Counted from the stretch's first letter, positions 9,028 through 20,171 are shown. The stretch is DNA of 64,000 bases from Pseudomonas marginalis (GCF_024169655.1 NZ_JALJWV010000001.1:3787001-3851000); one strand, 5' to 3'. The notes: generated by a model from the sequence alone, not told the origin. Numbers and translations: made by a program.

Positions 9028-10515
9028 TTACAGCGGGGATTTGACCGGCACCGGACTCAGACCACGCTTGGCATTCAGGCCGTAATACAACACGCCGCCC
9101 AACGCCGAACCGGTAAACCAGCCATAGCTGTAGAACCAGCTGAACGCATCGCTGCCCAACGACAACAACGTCAGCACCACCGGCACGCCAAGCGCAAGAA
9201 AGCCTTTCCAGTTCCACGCCGGATACACGTCGTCACGGTACAAACCGGCCAGGTCCAATTGCTGTTTGCGCGTGATGAAATAGTCCACCACCATGATCCC
9301 GGCGATCGGTCCCAGCAGGCTTGAATAGCCGAGCAACCAGTTGGAATACACAGTCTCCAGGCTCACGTCGGAAACGATCAGCCCGAGCTTTTTCAGCAGC
9401 TCGTGCCCCATCAACACCAACCCCACCAACCCGGTCAGAATCACCGCCGTGGTGCGGTTGATCAGCTTGGGCGCGATGTTCTGGAAGTCGTTGGTGGGCG
9501 ACACGATGTTCGCCGCAGTATTGGTGGACAAGGTGGCGACGATAATCAACGCCATGGCCACGGCGACCCACACCGGGCTTTGGATATGCCCGATCAGCGT
9601 CACCGGGTCGGACACGCTGACGCCCACCAGTTTCACCGACGCCGCAGTCATGATCACGCCGAGGGCGGCGAACAGGAACATGGTCAACGGCAGGCCGAAA
9701 ATCTGCCCGAGGATCTGGTCCTTCTGGCTCTTGGCGTAGCGGCTGAAGTCGGGAATATTCAGCGACAAGGTGGCCCAGAAGCCCACCATCGCGGTCAGGC
9801 CAGCCATGAAGTAACCGGTCAGGCTCGCCCCTTCGGGGCGTTTGGGCGGGATCGCCATCAGTTCGCTGAGGGACACGTTCGGCATCGCCCACACCAGCAG
9901 GCCAATGCCCACCGCCACCAGCAGCGGTGCCGACAGGGTTTCCAGGCGCTTGATCGACTCGGCGCCACGCAGCACCACCCACAGGTTCAGGGTCCAGAAG
10001 ATCATGAAGCCGATCACTTCACCGGTGCCGCCCAAGGCCTTCCAGCCCTCGAAAATCGAGCCCAGGAACAGGTGAATCGCCAACCCGCCGAACATCGTCT
10101 GGATACCGAACCAGCCGCACGCCACCAGCGCCCGGATCAGACACGGCACGTTGGAGCCAAGAATGCCGAACGAAGAACGCAGCAACACCGGGAACGGGAT
10201 GCCGTATTTGGTGCCGGGGAAGGCGTTGAGGGTCAGCGGGATCAACACCACGATATTGGCCAGGAGGATCGCCATCAGCGCCTCGCCCACCGACAAACCG
10301 AAGTACGCGGTGAGCACCCCGCCCAACGTGTAGGTGGGCACGCAGATCGACATACCGACCCACAGCGCGGTGATGTGCCACTTGTTCCAGGTACGTTCAT
10401 GCACCTTGGTCGGTGCCATGTCGTGGTTGTAGCGAGGGCTGTCGAGGACGTCGGGGCCGGCGTCGAGTTCGTACAGGCCGTTGCGTTCAATAACTTGCGA
10501 TCTGTTCTGTTGCAT
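9028..10515 (-). CDS. NCS1-family nucleobase permease
   Basis: 495-residue polytopic inner-membrane protein of the nucleobase:cation symporter-1 family. About twelve hydrophobic segments are visible, and the family patterns WNKWHITALWVG, then GVLTAYFGLSVGEAL and LRSSFGILGSNVP lie in the first third. In this setting it probably imports uracil, thymine or dihydropyrimidines to feed the catabolic enzymes. It lies 50 bp upstream of the amidohydrolase gene on the same strand, so the two likely form one unit. GGAG lies upstream of the ATG at 10515. Confidence 0.88.
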   Translation of the reverse strand: MQQNRSQVIERNGLYELDAGPDVLDSPRYNHDMAPTKVHERTWNKWHITALWVGMSICVPTYTLGGVLTAYFGLSVGEALMAILLANIVVLIPLTLNAFPGTKYGIPFPVLLRSSFGILGSNVPCLIRALVACGWFGIQTMFGGLAIHLFLGSIFEGWKALGGTGEVIGFMIFWTLNLWVVLRGAESIKRLETLSAPLLVAVGIGLLVWAMPNVSLSELMAIPPKRPEGASLTGYFMAGLTAMVGFWATLSLNIPDFSRYAKSQKDQILGQIFGLPLTMFLFAALGVIMTAASVKLVGVSVSDPVTLIGHIQSPVWVAVAMALIIVATLSTNTAANIVSPTNDFQNIAPKLINRTTAVILTGLVGLVLMGHELLKKLGLIVSDVSLETVYSNWLLGYSSLLGPIAGIMVVDYFITRKQQLDLAGLYRDDVYPAWNWKGFLALGVPVVLTLLSLGSDAFSWFYSYGWFTGSALGGVLYYGLNAKRGLSPVPVKSPL

Positions 10516-12558
<2,043 letters not shown>

Positions 12559-12564
12559 GAGCGC

Positions 12565-12647
12565 TATCGGGGGCAAGCCCCCTCCCACAGTGATCGCATT
12601 GTGTCTGAAAGCATGCGGTCAATTGTGGGAGGGGGCTTGCCCCCGAT
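12565..12647. repeat. REPIN between hydA and pydX
   Basis: Inverted pair GGGGGCAAGCCCCC / GGGGGCTTGCCCCC inside the 156-bp gap between dihydropyrimidinase and the dehydrogenase subunit. It may modulate read-through or RNA stability within the operon. Confidence 0.9.
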
Positions 12648-12714
12648 AAAGCCAGTCCAGACAACAAAAATGCCCGCCAGAGGCAATCCGAAAAAACACC
12701 GTGAGGCCCACACC

Positions 12715-14082
12715 GTGATCCAGACCCTGACCCACCTCCCCCATCCCCATGAAGACGGCGCCACCCTCGCCAGCCATTTCACCGACCTGGCGCCGCCCCT
12801 CAACGCCCGCCAGGCGCAATTGGAAGCCTCGCGCTGCCTGTATTGCTACGACGCGCCGTGCGTGAACGCGTGCCCCAGCGAAATCGACATCCCGTCGTTC
12901 ATCCGCAACCTCCACACCGACAACGTGCAAGGCGCCGCGCAGAAGATTCTCTCGGCCAACATCCTCGGCGGCAGCTGCGCCCGGGTCTGCCCCACCGAGA
13001 TCCTGTGCCAGCAAGCCTGCGTGCGTAACCACGGCGAAGAATGCGCCCCGGTGCTGATCGGCCTGTTGCAACGCTACGCCATCGACAACGCGCACTTCAG
13101 CGAACACCCGTTCCAGCGCGCCGCCGCCACCGGCAAGCGCATCGCGGTGGTCGGCGCCGGGCCGGCCGGCCTGGCCTGTGCCCATCGCGCCGCCTTGCAC
13201 GGCCACGATGTGGTGATCTTCGAAGCCCGGGAAAAAGCCGGTGGCCTGAATGAATACGGGATCGCCAAGTACAAGCTGGTGGATGATTTCGCGCAGCAGG
13301 AGCTGGATTTCCTCCTGCAGATCGGCGGTATCGAAATCCGCCACGGCCAGCGCCTGGGCGACAACCTGACCTTGAGCGAACTGCACCAGCACTTCGATGC
13401 GGTATTCCTCGGCCTCGGCCTGGCCGCCAGCAAGCAACTCGGCCTGCCCCACGAGGACGCCCCCGGCCTGCTCGCCGCCACCGATTACATCCGCGAACTG
13501 CGCCAGGCCGACGACCTGAGCCAACTGCCGCTGGCCGACCGCTGCATCGTGCTCGGTGCCGGCAACACCGCCATCGACATGGCCGTGCAAATGGCCCGCC
13601 TCGGCGCCCGCGACGTCAACCTGGTGTACCGCCGGGGCCTGGCGGACATGGGCGCCACCGGCCATGAGCAGGACATCGCCAAGGCCAATCAGGTACGCCT
13701 GCTGACCTGGGCCCAGCCCGAAGAAGTGCTGCTGGACGAGCAAGGCCACGTGCGCGGCATGCGTTTCGCCCGCACGCACCTGGACAACGGGCGCCTGCAA
13801 CCCACCGGCGAAACCTTCGAACTGGCCGCCGATGCGATCTTCAAAGCCATCGGCCAAAGTTTCGACAACGCCGCACTGCACGACCCGCTGGCCCAGCAAC
13901 TGCAGCGAGTCGGCGAACGCATCTTCGTCGACGAACAACTGCGCACCAGCATCCCCGGCGTGTATGCAGGCGGCGACTGCGTCAGCCTCGGCCAGGACCT
14001 CACCGTGCAGGCGGTGCAACACGGCAAGCTGGCGGCAGAAGCCATGCACGCCCAACTCATGCTCAACGTGGAGGCTGCGTAA
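12715..14082 (+). CDS. pydX: dihydropyrimidine dehydrogenase, NAD(P)/FAD/Fe-S subunit
   Basis: 455-residue flavin and iron-sulfur electron-transfer subunit (PydX/PreT, glutamate-synthase-small-chain fold) that passes electrons from NAD(P)H to the PydA subunit. Two cysteine clusters open the protein: CLYCYDAPCVNACPSEIDIP, then CARVCPTEILCQQACV. A FAD-type GAGPAGLACAHRAA follows, with a second dinucleotide fold VLGAGNTAIDMA. I choose the GTG at 12715 (MIQTLTHLPHP..., GTGAGG upstream). The open frame extends back to 12601, but those codons are REPIN sequence; an ATG at 12670 is the other option. The stop overlaps the pydA ATG. Confidence 0.85.
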   Translation: MIQTLTHLPHPHEDGATLASHFTDLAPPLNARQAQLEASRCLYCYDAPCVNACPSEIDIPSFIRNLHTDNVQGAAQKILSANILGGSCARVCPTEILCQQACVRNHGEECAPVLIGLLQRYAIDNAHFSEHPFQRAAATGKRIAVVGAGPAGLACAHRAALHGHDVVIFEAREKAGGLNEYGIAKYKLVDDFAQQELDFLLQIGGIEIRHGQRLGDNLTLSELHQHFDAVFLGLGLAASKQLGLPHEDAPGLLAATDYIRELRQADDLSQLPLADRCIVLGAGNTAIDMAVQMARLGARDVNLVYRRGLADMGATGHEQDIAKANQVRLLTWAQPEEVLLDEQGHVRGMRFARTHLDNGRLQPTGETFELAADAIFKAIGQSFDNAALHDPLAQQLQRVGERIFVDEQLRTSIPGVYAGGDCVSLGQDLTVQAVQHGKLAAEAMHAQLMLNVEAA

Positions 14083-15356
14083 TGGCCGATCTCTCGATTG
14101 TCTTCGCCGGTATCAAAGCCCCCAACCCGTTCTGGCTGGCCTCCGCGCCGCCCACCGACAAGGCCTACAACGTGGTCCGCGCGTTTGAAGCGGGCTGGGG
14201 CGGCGTGGTCTGGAAAACCCTCGGCGAAGACCCGGCGGCGGTCAACGTGTCGTCGCGTTACTCGGCGCACTATGGCGCTAACCGCGAAGTGCTGGGCATC
14301 AACAATATCGAGCTGATCACCGACCGCTCCCTGGAGATCAACCTGCGCGAAATCACCCAGGTCAAAAAGGACTGGCCGGACCGCGCGCTGATCGTGTCGC
14401 TGATGGTGCCGTGCGTCGAAGCCTCCTGGAAAAACATCCTGCCCCTGGTGGAAGCCACTGGGTGCGACGGCATCGAGCTGAACTTCGGCTGCCCCCATGG
14501 CATGCCGGAACGCGGCATGGGCGCGGCGGTGGGCCAGGTGCCGGAGTATGTGGAACAGGTGACGCGCTGGTGCAAGACGTACTGCTCGCTACCGGTGATC
14601 GTCAAGCTCACGCCGAACATCACCGACATTCGAGTGGCGGCGCGTGCGGCGTATCGCGGCGGTGCGGATGCGGTGTCGCTGATCAACACCATCAACTCCA
14701 TCACCAGCGTGGATCTGGAGCGCATGGTCGCCCTGCCGACGGTCGGCACCCAGAGCACCCACGGCGGTTACTGCGGTTCAGCGGTCAAGCCGATCGCGCT
14801 GAACATGGTCGCTGAAATCGCCCGCGACCCGCAGACCCACGGCCTGCCGATCTGCGGCATTGGCGGCATCGGCAACTGGCGCGATGCGGCGGAATTCGTC
14901 GCCCTCGGCTGCGGCGCCGTGCAGGTGTGTACGGCGGCGATGCTGCATGGCTTTCGCATCGTCGAAGAAATGAAGGACGGCCTGTCGCGCTGGATGGACA
15001 GTCAGGGCTACACCAGCCTGCAGGATTTTTCCGGGCGCGCAGTGGGCAATACTACGGACTGGAAGTACCTGGATATCAACTACCAGGTGATCGCCAAGAT
15101 CGATCAGGCCGCCTGCATCGGCTGCGGGCGTTGCCATATTGCCTGTGAGGATACGTCGCACCAGGCCATCGCCAGTTTGAAACAGGCGGACGGCACGCAT
15201 AAGTACGAGGTGATCGATGATGAGTGCGTGGGCTGCAACCTGTGCCAAATCACCTGCCCGGTGGCCGATTGCATCGAGATGGTACCGGTGGACACCGGCA
15301 AGCCGTTCTTGAACTGGACCCAGGATCCGCGTAATCCGTACCGGGAAGCGGTGTAG
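14082..15356 (+). CDS. pydA: dihydropyrimidine dehydrogenase catalytic subunit
   Basis: 424-residue FMN-containing subunit (PydA/PreA) reducing uracil and thymine to their dihydro forms. It has a dihydroorotate-dehydrogenase-like barrel with NFGCPHGMPERGMG around residue 140 and the GICGIGG-type phosphate loop (ICGIGGIGNW). The C-terminal domain carries two 4Fe-4S motifs, CIGCGRCHIAC and CVGCNLCQITC. TAATG overlap with pydX indicates coupled translation. A REPIN and a four-copy tandem repeat follow immediately. Confidence 0.94.
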   Translation: MADLSIVFAGIKAPNPFWLASAPPTDKAYNVVRAFEAGWGGVVWKTLGEDPAAVNVSSRYSAHYGANREVLGINNIELITDRSLEINLREITQVKKDWPDRALIVSLMVPCVEASWKNILPLVEATGCDGIELNFGCPHGMPERGMGAAVGQVPEYVEQVTRWCKTYCSLPVIVKLTPNITDIRVAARAAYRGGADAVSLINTINSITSVDLERMVALPTVGTQSTHGGYCGSAVKPIALNMVAEIARDPQTHGLPICGIGGIGNWRDAAEFVALGCGAVQVCTAAMLHGFRIVEEMKDGLSRWMDSQGYTSLQDFSGRAVGNTTDWKYLDINYQVIAKIDQAACIGCGRCHIACEDTSHQAIASLKQADGTHKYEVIDDECVGCNLCQITCPVADCIEMVPVDTGKPFLNWTQDPRNPYREAV

Positions 15357-15775
15357 TCCTGTAGAGCGCTATCGGGGGCAAGCCCCCTCCCACAGTTGAC
15401 CGCATTCTTTCAGACAAAATGCAGTTCATTGTGGGAGGGGGCTTGCCCCCGATGAGGCCCTCAGCCTCACCACAAAACTCAAGACTCAAACAGTTGACCG
15501 CATTCTTTCAGACAAAACGCAGTCAATGTGGGAAGGGGCTTGCCCCCGATGAGGCCCTCAGCCTCACCACAAAACTCAAGGCTCCAACAGTTGACCGCAT
15601 TCCTTCAGACAAAATGCAGTCAATGTGGGAGGGGGCTTGCCCCCGATGAGGCCCTCAGCCTCACCACAAAACTCAAGACTCAAACAGTTGACCGCATTCT
15701 TTCAGACAAAATGCAGTCAATTGGGAGGGGGCTTGCCCCCGATGAGGCCCTCAGTCTCACCACAAGGCTCAAGAC
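15357..15775. other. repeat-filled gap between convergent pydA and the TetR gene
   Basis: 419 bp with no gene: a REPIN at 15370-15453 continues into a tandem array with 97-98 bp units. Short open frames here are repeat translations and are not annotated. Confidence 0.8.
15370..15453. repeat. REPIN 3' of pydA
   Basis: Inverted REP pair 14 bp after the pydA stop. Its right half is also the first REP of the tandem array. Confidence 0.88.
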
Positions 15776-15785
15776 TCAAGGCTCC
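15393..15785. repeat. four tandem copies of a 97-98 bp unit carrying one REP each
   Basis: The string CAGTTGACCGCATTC recurs at 15393, 15491, 15588 and 15685 (steps 98, 97, 97). Each unit holds one GGGGCTTGCCCC palindrome in the same orientation followed by GATGAGGCCCTCAG. Copies differ by single substitutions and small gaps (for example GGGAAGGGG in copy 2, a lost base in copy 4). The array ends about at the stop of the convergent TetR gene. Confidence 0.93.
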
Positions 15786-16396
15786 AACCCAATCCCCCGC
15801 AAAATCACACTGGTCACCGTCTGAATCGCCCTCTCGAACTGCATATCCGACAACGGCTGGTGATCGTTCAGAATCTTCACCTGATGATCAAAGTCGGCGT
15901 AGTGCTGGGTCGAGGCCCAGATCATATACAACAGGCTCGCCGGCTCGACCGGCAGGATGCGTTTGTCTTCCACCCATTGGCGAATCTTCGCTTCCTTCAT
16001 CTTGGCCCAGTCGTACAGGCTTTCATCCAGCGCCTCACCGAGCGTCGGCGCGCCGTGCATGATTTCGTTGGCCCAGACCTTCGACCCATACGGCCGCGTG
16101 CGCGAGCGTTGCATCTTGGCGCGGATGTAGCTGCTGAGCACCACCCGTGGGTCATCGAAGGTTTCGAAGCTCAGGGCGTCCTGCTTCCACACTTCCAGCA
16201 GGTCGAACAGCACCGCGCTGTACAGCTCGCTCTTGGTGGTGAAGTAGTAATGCAGGTTGGAACGCGGCAATTGCACTTCTTCGGCAATATCGGCCATGGC
16301 GGTGCTGCCATAACCCTTCTCGGCGAAGATCTTCTCCGCGGCCAGCAGGATTTTTTCGACGTTGACTCGACGGATTCCGATCTTGTGATTGCCCAT
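15776..16396 (-). CDS. TetR-family regulator, probable pyrimidine-catabolism repressor
   Basis: 206 residues. An N-terminal helix-turn-helix (about residues 12-58: EKILLAAEKIFAEKGYGSTA, then LPRSNLHYYFTTKSEL) is followed by a C-terminal ligand domain resembling the RutR/YcdC subgroup (YIRAKMQRSRTRPYGSKVWA). RutR senses uracil in E. coli, and this gene is convergent with the uracil-reducing operon, so pyrimidine sensing is a reasonable inference. ATG 16396 has AGGGAGC upstream; 47 earlier in-frame codons are rejected as non-coding leader. It is divergent from copC. Confidence 0.82.
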   Translation of the reverse strand: MGNHKIGIRRVNVEKILLAAEKIFAEKGYGSTAMADIAEEVQLPRSNLHYYFTTKSELYSAVLFDLLEVWKQDALSFETFDDPRVVLSSYIRAKMQRSRTRPYGSKVWANEIMHGAPTLGEALDESLYDWAKMKEAKIRQWVEDKRILPVEPASLLYMIWASTQHYADFDHQVKILNDHQPLSDMQFERAIQTVTSVILRGIGLEP

Positions 16397-16511
16397 AAGG
16401 GCTCCCTGACAAAGACATAACGGAAAGACTACCACCCGCTCTAGATCGGGGCGACAGGAGGAGCCGAAACTTCGTACACTGCCCGTCCTATCCTTTGATT
16501 GGTATTGCTCA

Positions 16512-16877
16512 ATGTTGATCAAGAAAACCCTGACCACCGTCGCCCTGCTGGCCTCGCTGCTGGGCGCCTCGGCGGCGTTTGCCCATGCTCACCTCAAGAG
16601 CGCGACGCCTGCGGCAGACAGCAGCGTCGCCGCACCGAACGATGTGCGCCTGACCTTCAGCGAAGGCGTGGAGGCGACCTTTTCCAAGGTTTCCCTGAGC
16701 AAGGACGGCACCGAAATCGCAATCAAGGGTCTGGCAACGCCGGATGCCGACAAGAAAACCCTGGTGGTGACGCCCGCCGCGCCCCTCGCAGCCGGCACCT
16801 ACAAAGTGGTGTGGAACGCGGTCTCGGTCGACACCCACAAGAGCAATGGCGAATACAGCTTCAAGGTCGGCCAATAA
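16512..16877 (+). CDS. copC: CopC-domain periplasmic copper-binding protein
   Basis: 121 residues: signal peptide (residues 1-24, ending AAFA) followed by mature HAHLKSATPAADS. The N-terminal His is the expected Cu(II) ligand, and the later VSVDTHKSNGEYSF supplies another His. The length fits single-domain CopC/YobA proteins. It lies 3 bp from the copD gene. The ribosome site is weak. No copper-box regulator is next to it. Confidence 0.9.
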   Translation: MLIKKTLTTVALLASLLGASAAFAHAHLKSATPAADSSVAAPNDVRLTFSEGVEATFSKVSLSKDGTEIAIKGLATPDADKKTLVVTPAAPLAAGTYKVVWNAVSVDTHKSNGEYSFKVGQ

Positions 16878-16880
16878 CCT

Positions 16881-17738
16881 ATGGCGACGCTGCTGGTGCT
16901 GTGCCGTTTCCTGCATTTCATCGTCGTCTTGTTGATGTTCGGGGCCTGTGTATTCAGGCCCTGGCTGATGGGCCATTCACCGCAGCCGGCGCTGGACCGG
17001 CAATTGCTGCGTATCAGCCGAGTACTGGCCTGGCTCGGGCTCGGCTCCGGCGTGGCCTGGTTGCTGCTGATCACGGTCAGCATGGCTGGCAGTTGGGACG
17101 CCGCATTGCAACCGGCCACGGTGCAGTTGGTACTGGGCAAGACCTTTTTTGGCCAAGTGTGGCTCTGGCATCTGCTGCTCAACCTGTTGCTGCTGATCGC
17201 CTTGGTCAAACCCTGGCCAGCGTTGCGCCTGCCCTTGCTCAGCCTGCTGCTGGCAACCCTCGCACCGGTCGGTCACGGCGCCATGCTCAACGGGCTCAGC
17301 GGGCAGTTGCTGATCCTCAATCAGGTCGTACACCTGGCGTGCGTGGGCGCCTGGCTTGGCGGTTTGCTGTTGCTGGTGTTGATCCTGCGCCAACCGCAAC
17401 GTCAGGGGCTGGAGCCGATTTTGCGGCGTTTCAGCGGCGTGGGTTATGGCCTGGTCGCCGGCTTGCTGGTCACCGGCTTGATCAACGTGCGTGTATTGAC
17501 CGGGCAACTGTGGCCCACCCCGCTGTTCAACGGTTTCGCCCTGATTCTGCTGATCAAGGCGATGCTGGTGCTGGGCATGCTGGCCCTGGCGCTGCTGAAC
17601 CGCTTGCGTATCGAGCGCTGCGAACAGCGAGTGGAGACCTTGAAGGCCAGCGTGATGGCTGAATGGTTACTAGGTATTTCAGCGGTAGCCGCCGTCTCTC
17701 TCCTCGGCACCCTGCCCCCAATGGCCATGGCCGGTTGA
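16881..17738 (+). CDS. copD: CopD-family copper import membrane protein
   Basis: 285-residue, about eight-helix inner-membrane protein of the CopD family, paired with CopC; the pair is thought to move copper from periplasm to cytoplasm. Conserved His-bearing helices are visible (FLHFIVVLLMFGA at the start; GHGAMLNGLSG and NQVVHLACVGAWLGGL mid-protein). It ends before the OprD control region. Confidence 0.88.
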   Translation: MATLLVLCRFLHFIVVLLMFGACVFRPWLMGHSPQPALDRQLLRISRVLAWLGLGSGVAWLLLITVSMAGSWDAALQPATVQLVLGKTFFGQVWLWHLLLNLLLLIALVKPWPALRLPLLSLLLATLAPVGHGAMLNGLSGQLLILNQVVHLACVGAWLGGLLLLVLILRQPQRQGLEPILRRFSGVGYGLVAGLLVTGLINVRVLTGQLWPTPLFNGFALILLIKAMLVLGMLALALLNRLRIERCEQRVETLKASVMAEWLLGISAVAAVSLLGTLPPMAMAG

Positions 17739-17790
17739 ATCCATAGTCAGCTTCCCCACTGGACCACAACCACTTCTGCTCAGTGAAGCC

Positions 17791-17871
17791 TAGTCATCGT
17801 ATAACTTCTGATTGACAAGCCACAAAAACCCCGCAAATATCGCCCCAATGTTGTACGACGACGTATGACAA
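17791..17871. promoter_or_regulatory. candidate GntR/FCD-type operators upstream of oprD
   Basis: Two similar sites: TAGTCATCGTATAAC at 17791-17805, and 17851-17871, which begins TTGTACGACG and ends ATGACAA. The latter's reverse complement shares GTCATACG with a site before the uronate dehydrogenase gene at 19318-19332. An A/C-rich stretch (17869-17890), resembling Hfq/Crc catabolite-repression targets, follows just before the start codon. Confidence 0.45.
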
Positions 17872-17905
17872 ATAATAAAAACAACAAACCCAAGGGAGCG
17901 TCACT

Positions 17906-19168
17906 GTGCGTCCATCCGCCCGCAATTCCTCCTCGCGTCTCGGCCTTATCGGCCTCGGCAGCCTGGCTTTCACCCTGCCCCTCACCGCCCAGGCCGAAGG
18001 GTTTGTCGACGACGCCAAGGCCACGCTCAACTTACGCAACGCCTACTTCAACCGCAATTTCACCAACCCGTCCAACCCCCAGGCCAAGGCCCAAGAGTGG
18101 ACGCAGAACTTCATCCTCGACGCCAAATCCGGCTACACCCGCGGCACCGTGGGCTTCGGGATTGATGTGCTGGGCCTGTACTCGCAAAAGCTCGACGGCG
18201 GCAAAGGTACCGCCGGCACCCAGTTGCTGCCGGTTCACAACGACGGTCGCCCCGCCGACAACTTCGGGCGTCTGGGCGTGGCGCTGAAAACCAAGCTGTC
18301 GAACACCGAATTGAAAGTCGGCGAATGGATGCCCGTGCTGCCGATCCTGCGCTCCGACGATGGCCGTTCCCTGCCGCAAACCTTCCAGGGCGGCCAGGTC
18401 ACCTCCAATGAAATCGCCGGCCTGACCCTCTACGGCGGGCAGTTTCGCGGTAACAGCCCGCGCAACGACGCGAGCATGGAAGACATGTTCATGAACGGCA
18501 AAGCCGCCTTCACCTCAGACCGCTTCAACTTCGGCGGCGGCGAATACACCTTCAACGACAAGCGCACCCAGGTCGGGCTGTGGTACGCCGAACTGACCGA
18601 CATCTACCAACAGCAGTACCTCAACCTGACCCACAGCCAGCCGCTGGGCGACTGGACCCTGGGCGCCAACCTCGGTTTCTTCAACGGCAAGGAAGACGGC
18701 AGCGCCCTGGCCGGCGACCTCGACAACAAAACCGCGTTCGCCCTGCTCTCGGCTAAATACGGCGCTAACACCTTCTACGTCGGCCTGCAGAAACTCAGCG
18801 GCGACAGCGCATGGATGCGGGTCAACGGCACCAGTGGCGGCACCCTGGCCAACGACAGCTACAACGCCAGCTACGACAACGCCAAGGAAAAATCCTGGCA
18901 ACTGCGCCATGACTTCAACTTCGTGGTGCTCGGCGTTCCGGGGCTGACCCTGATGAACCGCTACATCAGCGGCAGTAACGTCCACACCGGCACGATCACC
19001 GATGGCAAGGAATGGGGCCGCGAATCGGAACTGGCCTACACGGTGCAGAGCGGTGTCTTGAAGAACCTCAACGTGCGCTGGCGCAATTCGACCATGCGCC
19101 GGGACTTCAGCAATAACGAATTCGATGAGAACCGGGTCTTCGTCAGCTACCCGATTTCACTGCTTTAA
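17906..19168 (+). CDS. OprD-family outer-membrane porin
   Basis: 420-residue substrate-specific porin of the OprD/OpdH family. It has a signal peptide (residues 1-32, cut after LTAQA), then EGFVDDAKATLNLRNAYFNR, a typical OprD opening. Alternating beta strands, the GGEYTFNDKRTQVGLWYA stretch, and a C-terminal RVFVSYPISLL follow. GTG start at 17906 with AGGGAGC eight bases upstream. It heads the uronate region and shares operator-like sequence with udh, so hexuronates or aldarates are likely substrates. Confidence 0.9.
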   Translation: MRPSARNSSSRLGLIGLGSLAFTLPLTAQAEGFVDDAKATLNLRNAYFNRNFTNPSNPQAKAQEWTQNFILDAKSGYTRGTVGFGIDVLGLYSQKLDGGKGTAGTQLLPVHNDGRPADNFGRLGVALKTKLSNTELKVGEWMPVLPILRSDDGRSLPQTFQGGQVTSNEIAGLTLYGGQFRGNSPRNDASMEDMFMNGKAAFTSDRFNFGGGEYTFNDKRTQVGLWYAELTDIYQQQYLNLTHSQPLGDWTLGANLGFFNGKEDGSALAGDLDNKTAFALLSAKYGANTFYVGLQKLSGDSAWMRVNGTSGGTLANDSYNASYDNAKEKSWQLRHDFNFVVLGVPGLTLMNRYISGSNVHTGTITDGKEWGRESELAYTVQSGVLKNLNVRWRNSTMRRDFSNNEFDENRVFVSYPISLL

Positions 19169-19193
19169 AGAGCTAAAACCCGGGCACATCCAT

Positions 19194-19282
19194 TGTGGGA
19201 CGGGGCTTGCTCCCGATGACGGTGTATCAGGCAATGTCTCTGTGACTGACCCACAGCCATCGGGGGCAAGCCCCCTCCCACA
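19194..19282. repeat. REPIN between oprD and udh
   Basis: Inverted REP pair; left palindrome degenerate (GGGGCTTGCTCCC), right canonical. It lies between the porin stop and the udh promoter. Confidence 0.88.
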
Positions 19283-19317
19283 TTGACAAGCGGGGACTCT
19301 CTAACAATACTTCGGCA

Positions 19318-19332
19318 TAGTCATACGACAAC
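19318..19332. promoter_or_regulatory. candidate operator of the uronate operon
   Basis: TAGTCATACGACAAC lies 24 bp before the udh start codon. Its core GTCATACGAC is an imperfect palindrome matching the sites upstream of oprD. An A/C-rich string (CTACAACAAAAAC) follows, a possible Hfq/Crc target. Confidence 0.42.
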
Positions 19333-19355
19333 CTACAACAAAAACTGGAATCCAG

Positions 19356-20171
19356 ATGACCACCACTACCCCAGCGCCCTTCAACCGCCTCCTCCTCACC
19401 GGTGCCGCCGGCGGCCTCGGCAAAGTCCTGCGCGAACGCCTGCGCCCGTATGCCCAGGTGCTGCGCCTGTCGGATATCGCCGACATGGCCGCCGCCGGAG
19501 CCGATGAAGAAGTGCAACCCTGCGACCTGTCCGACAAACAAGCGGTCCACCACCTGGTCGAAGGCGTCGACGCCATCCTGCATTTCGGCGGCGTTTCGGT
19601 AGAGCGCTCGTTCGAAGAAGTCCTCGGCGCCAATATCTGCGGGGTATTCCATATTTACGAAGCCGCACGCCGTCATGGCGTCAAACGCGTGATCTTCGCC
19701 AGCTCCAACCATGTGATCGGCTTCTACCCACAGGGCGAGCAACTCGATGCCCACTCGCCGCGTCGCCCGGACAGCTATTACGGGCTGTCCAAGTCCTACG
19801 GCGAAGACATGGCCAGTTTCTACTTCGACCGCTACGGCATCGAGACCGTGAGCATCCGCATCGGCTCGTCGTTCGCCGAACCGCAGAACCGTCGGATGAT
19901 GCACACCTGGCTGAGCTTCGACGACCTGACCCAACTGCTCGAACGCGCGCTGTACACGCCGAACGTCGGCCACACCGTGGTCTACGGCATGTCGGCCAAC
20001 CTCGATACCTGGTGGGACAACCGCTACGCCGCGCACCTGGGCTTTACCCCAAAAGACAGCTCCGAAGGGTTCCGCGCCCAGGTCGAGGCCCAGCCGCCGC
20101 TCGCCGCCGATGACCCGGCCAAGGTCTACCAGGGCGGCGCCTTTTGCGCAGCGGGACCATTCGGTGACTGA
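19356..20171 (+). CDS. udh: uronate dehydrogenase
   Basis: 271-residue short-chain/extended dehydrogenase oxidising D-glucuronate or D-galacturonate with NAD+ to the aldarolactone. The Rossmann motif TGAAGGLGKVLRERL (about residues 12-26), FASSNHVIGFY, catalytic YYGLSK and the GASANxxTWWDN-like region near residue 210 match characterised Pseudomonas and Agrobacterium Udh closely. It leads a rightward operon with lactonase, TRAP transporter and epimerase. Confidence 0.93.
   Translation: MTTTTPAPFNRLLLTGAAGGLGKVLRERLRPYAQVLRLSDIADMAAAGADEEVQPCDLSDKQAVHHLVEGVDAILHFGGVSVERSFEEVLGANICGVFHIYEAARRHGVKRVIFASSNHVIGFYPQGEQLDAHSPRRPDSYYGLSKSYGEDMASFYFDRYGIETVSIRIGSSFAEPQNRRMMHTWLSFDDLTQLLERALYTPNVGHTVVYGMSANLDTWWDNRYAAHLGFTPKDSSEGFRAQVEAQPPLAADDPAKVYQGGAFCAAGPFGD

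Noticed and set aside
12601-12714. N-terminal extension of pydX through the REPIN
   Set aside because: The extra residues (VGGGLPPI...) are REP translation and absent from what I know of the family; a GTG with a ribosome site fits better.
15393-15785. CRISPR-like regular repeats
   Set aside because: The whole 97-bp unit is repeated, with no unique spacers, no cas genes and an embedded REP palindrome.
15419-16062. Several 75-145 residue open frames rich in GGGLPPMRPSASP
   Set aside because: They are translations of the 97-bp tandem REP units, without ribosome sites or protein features.
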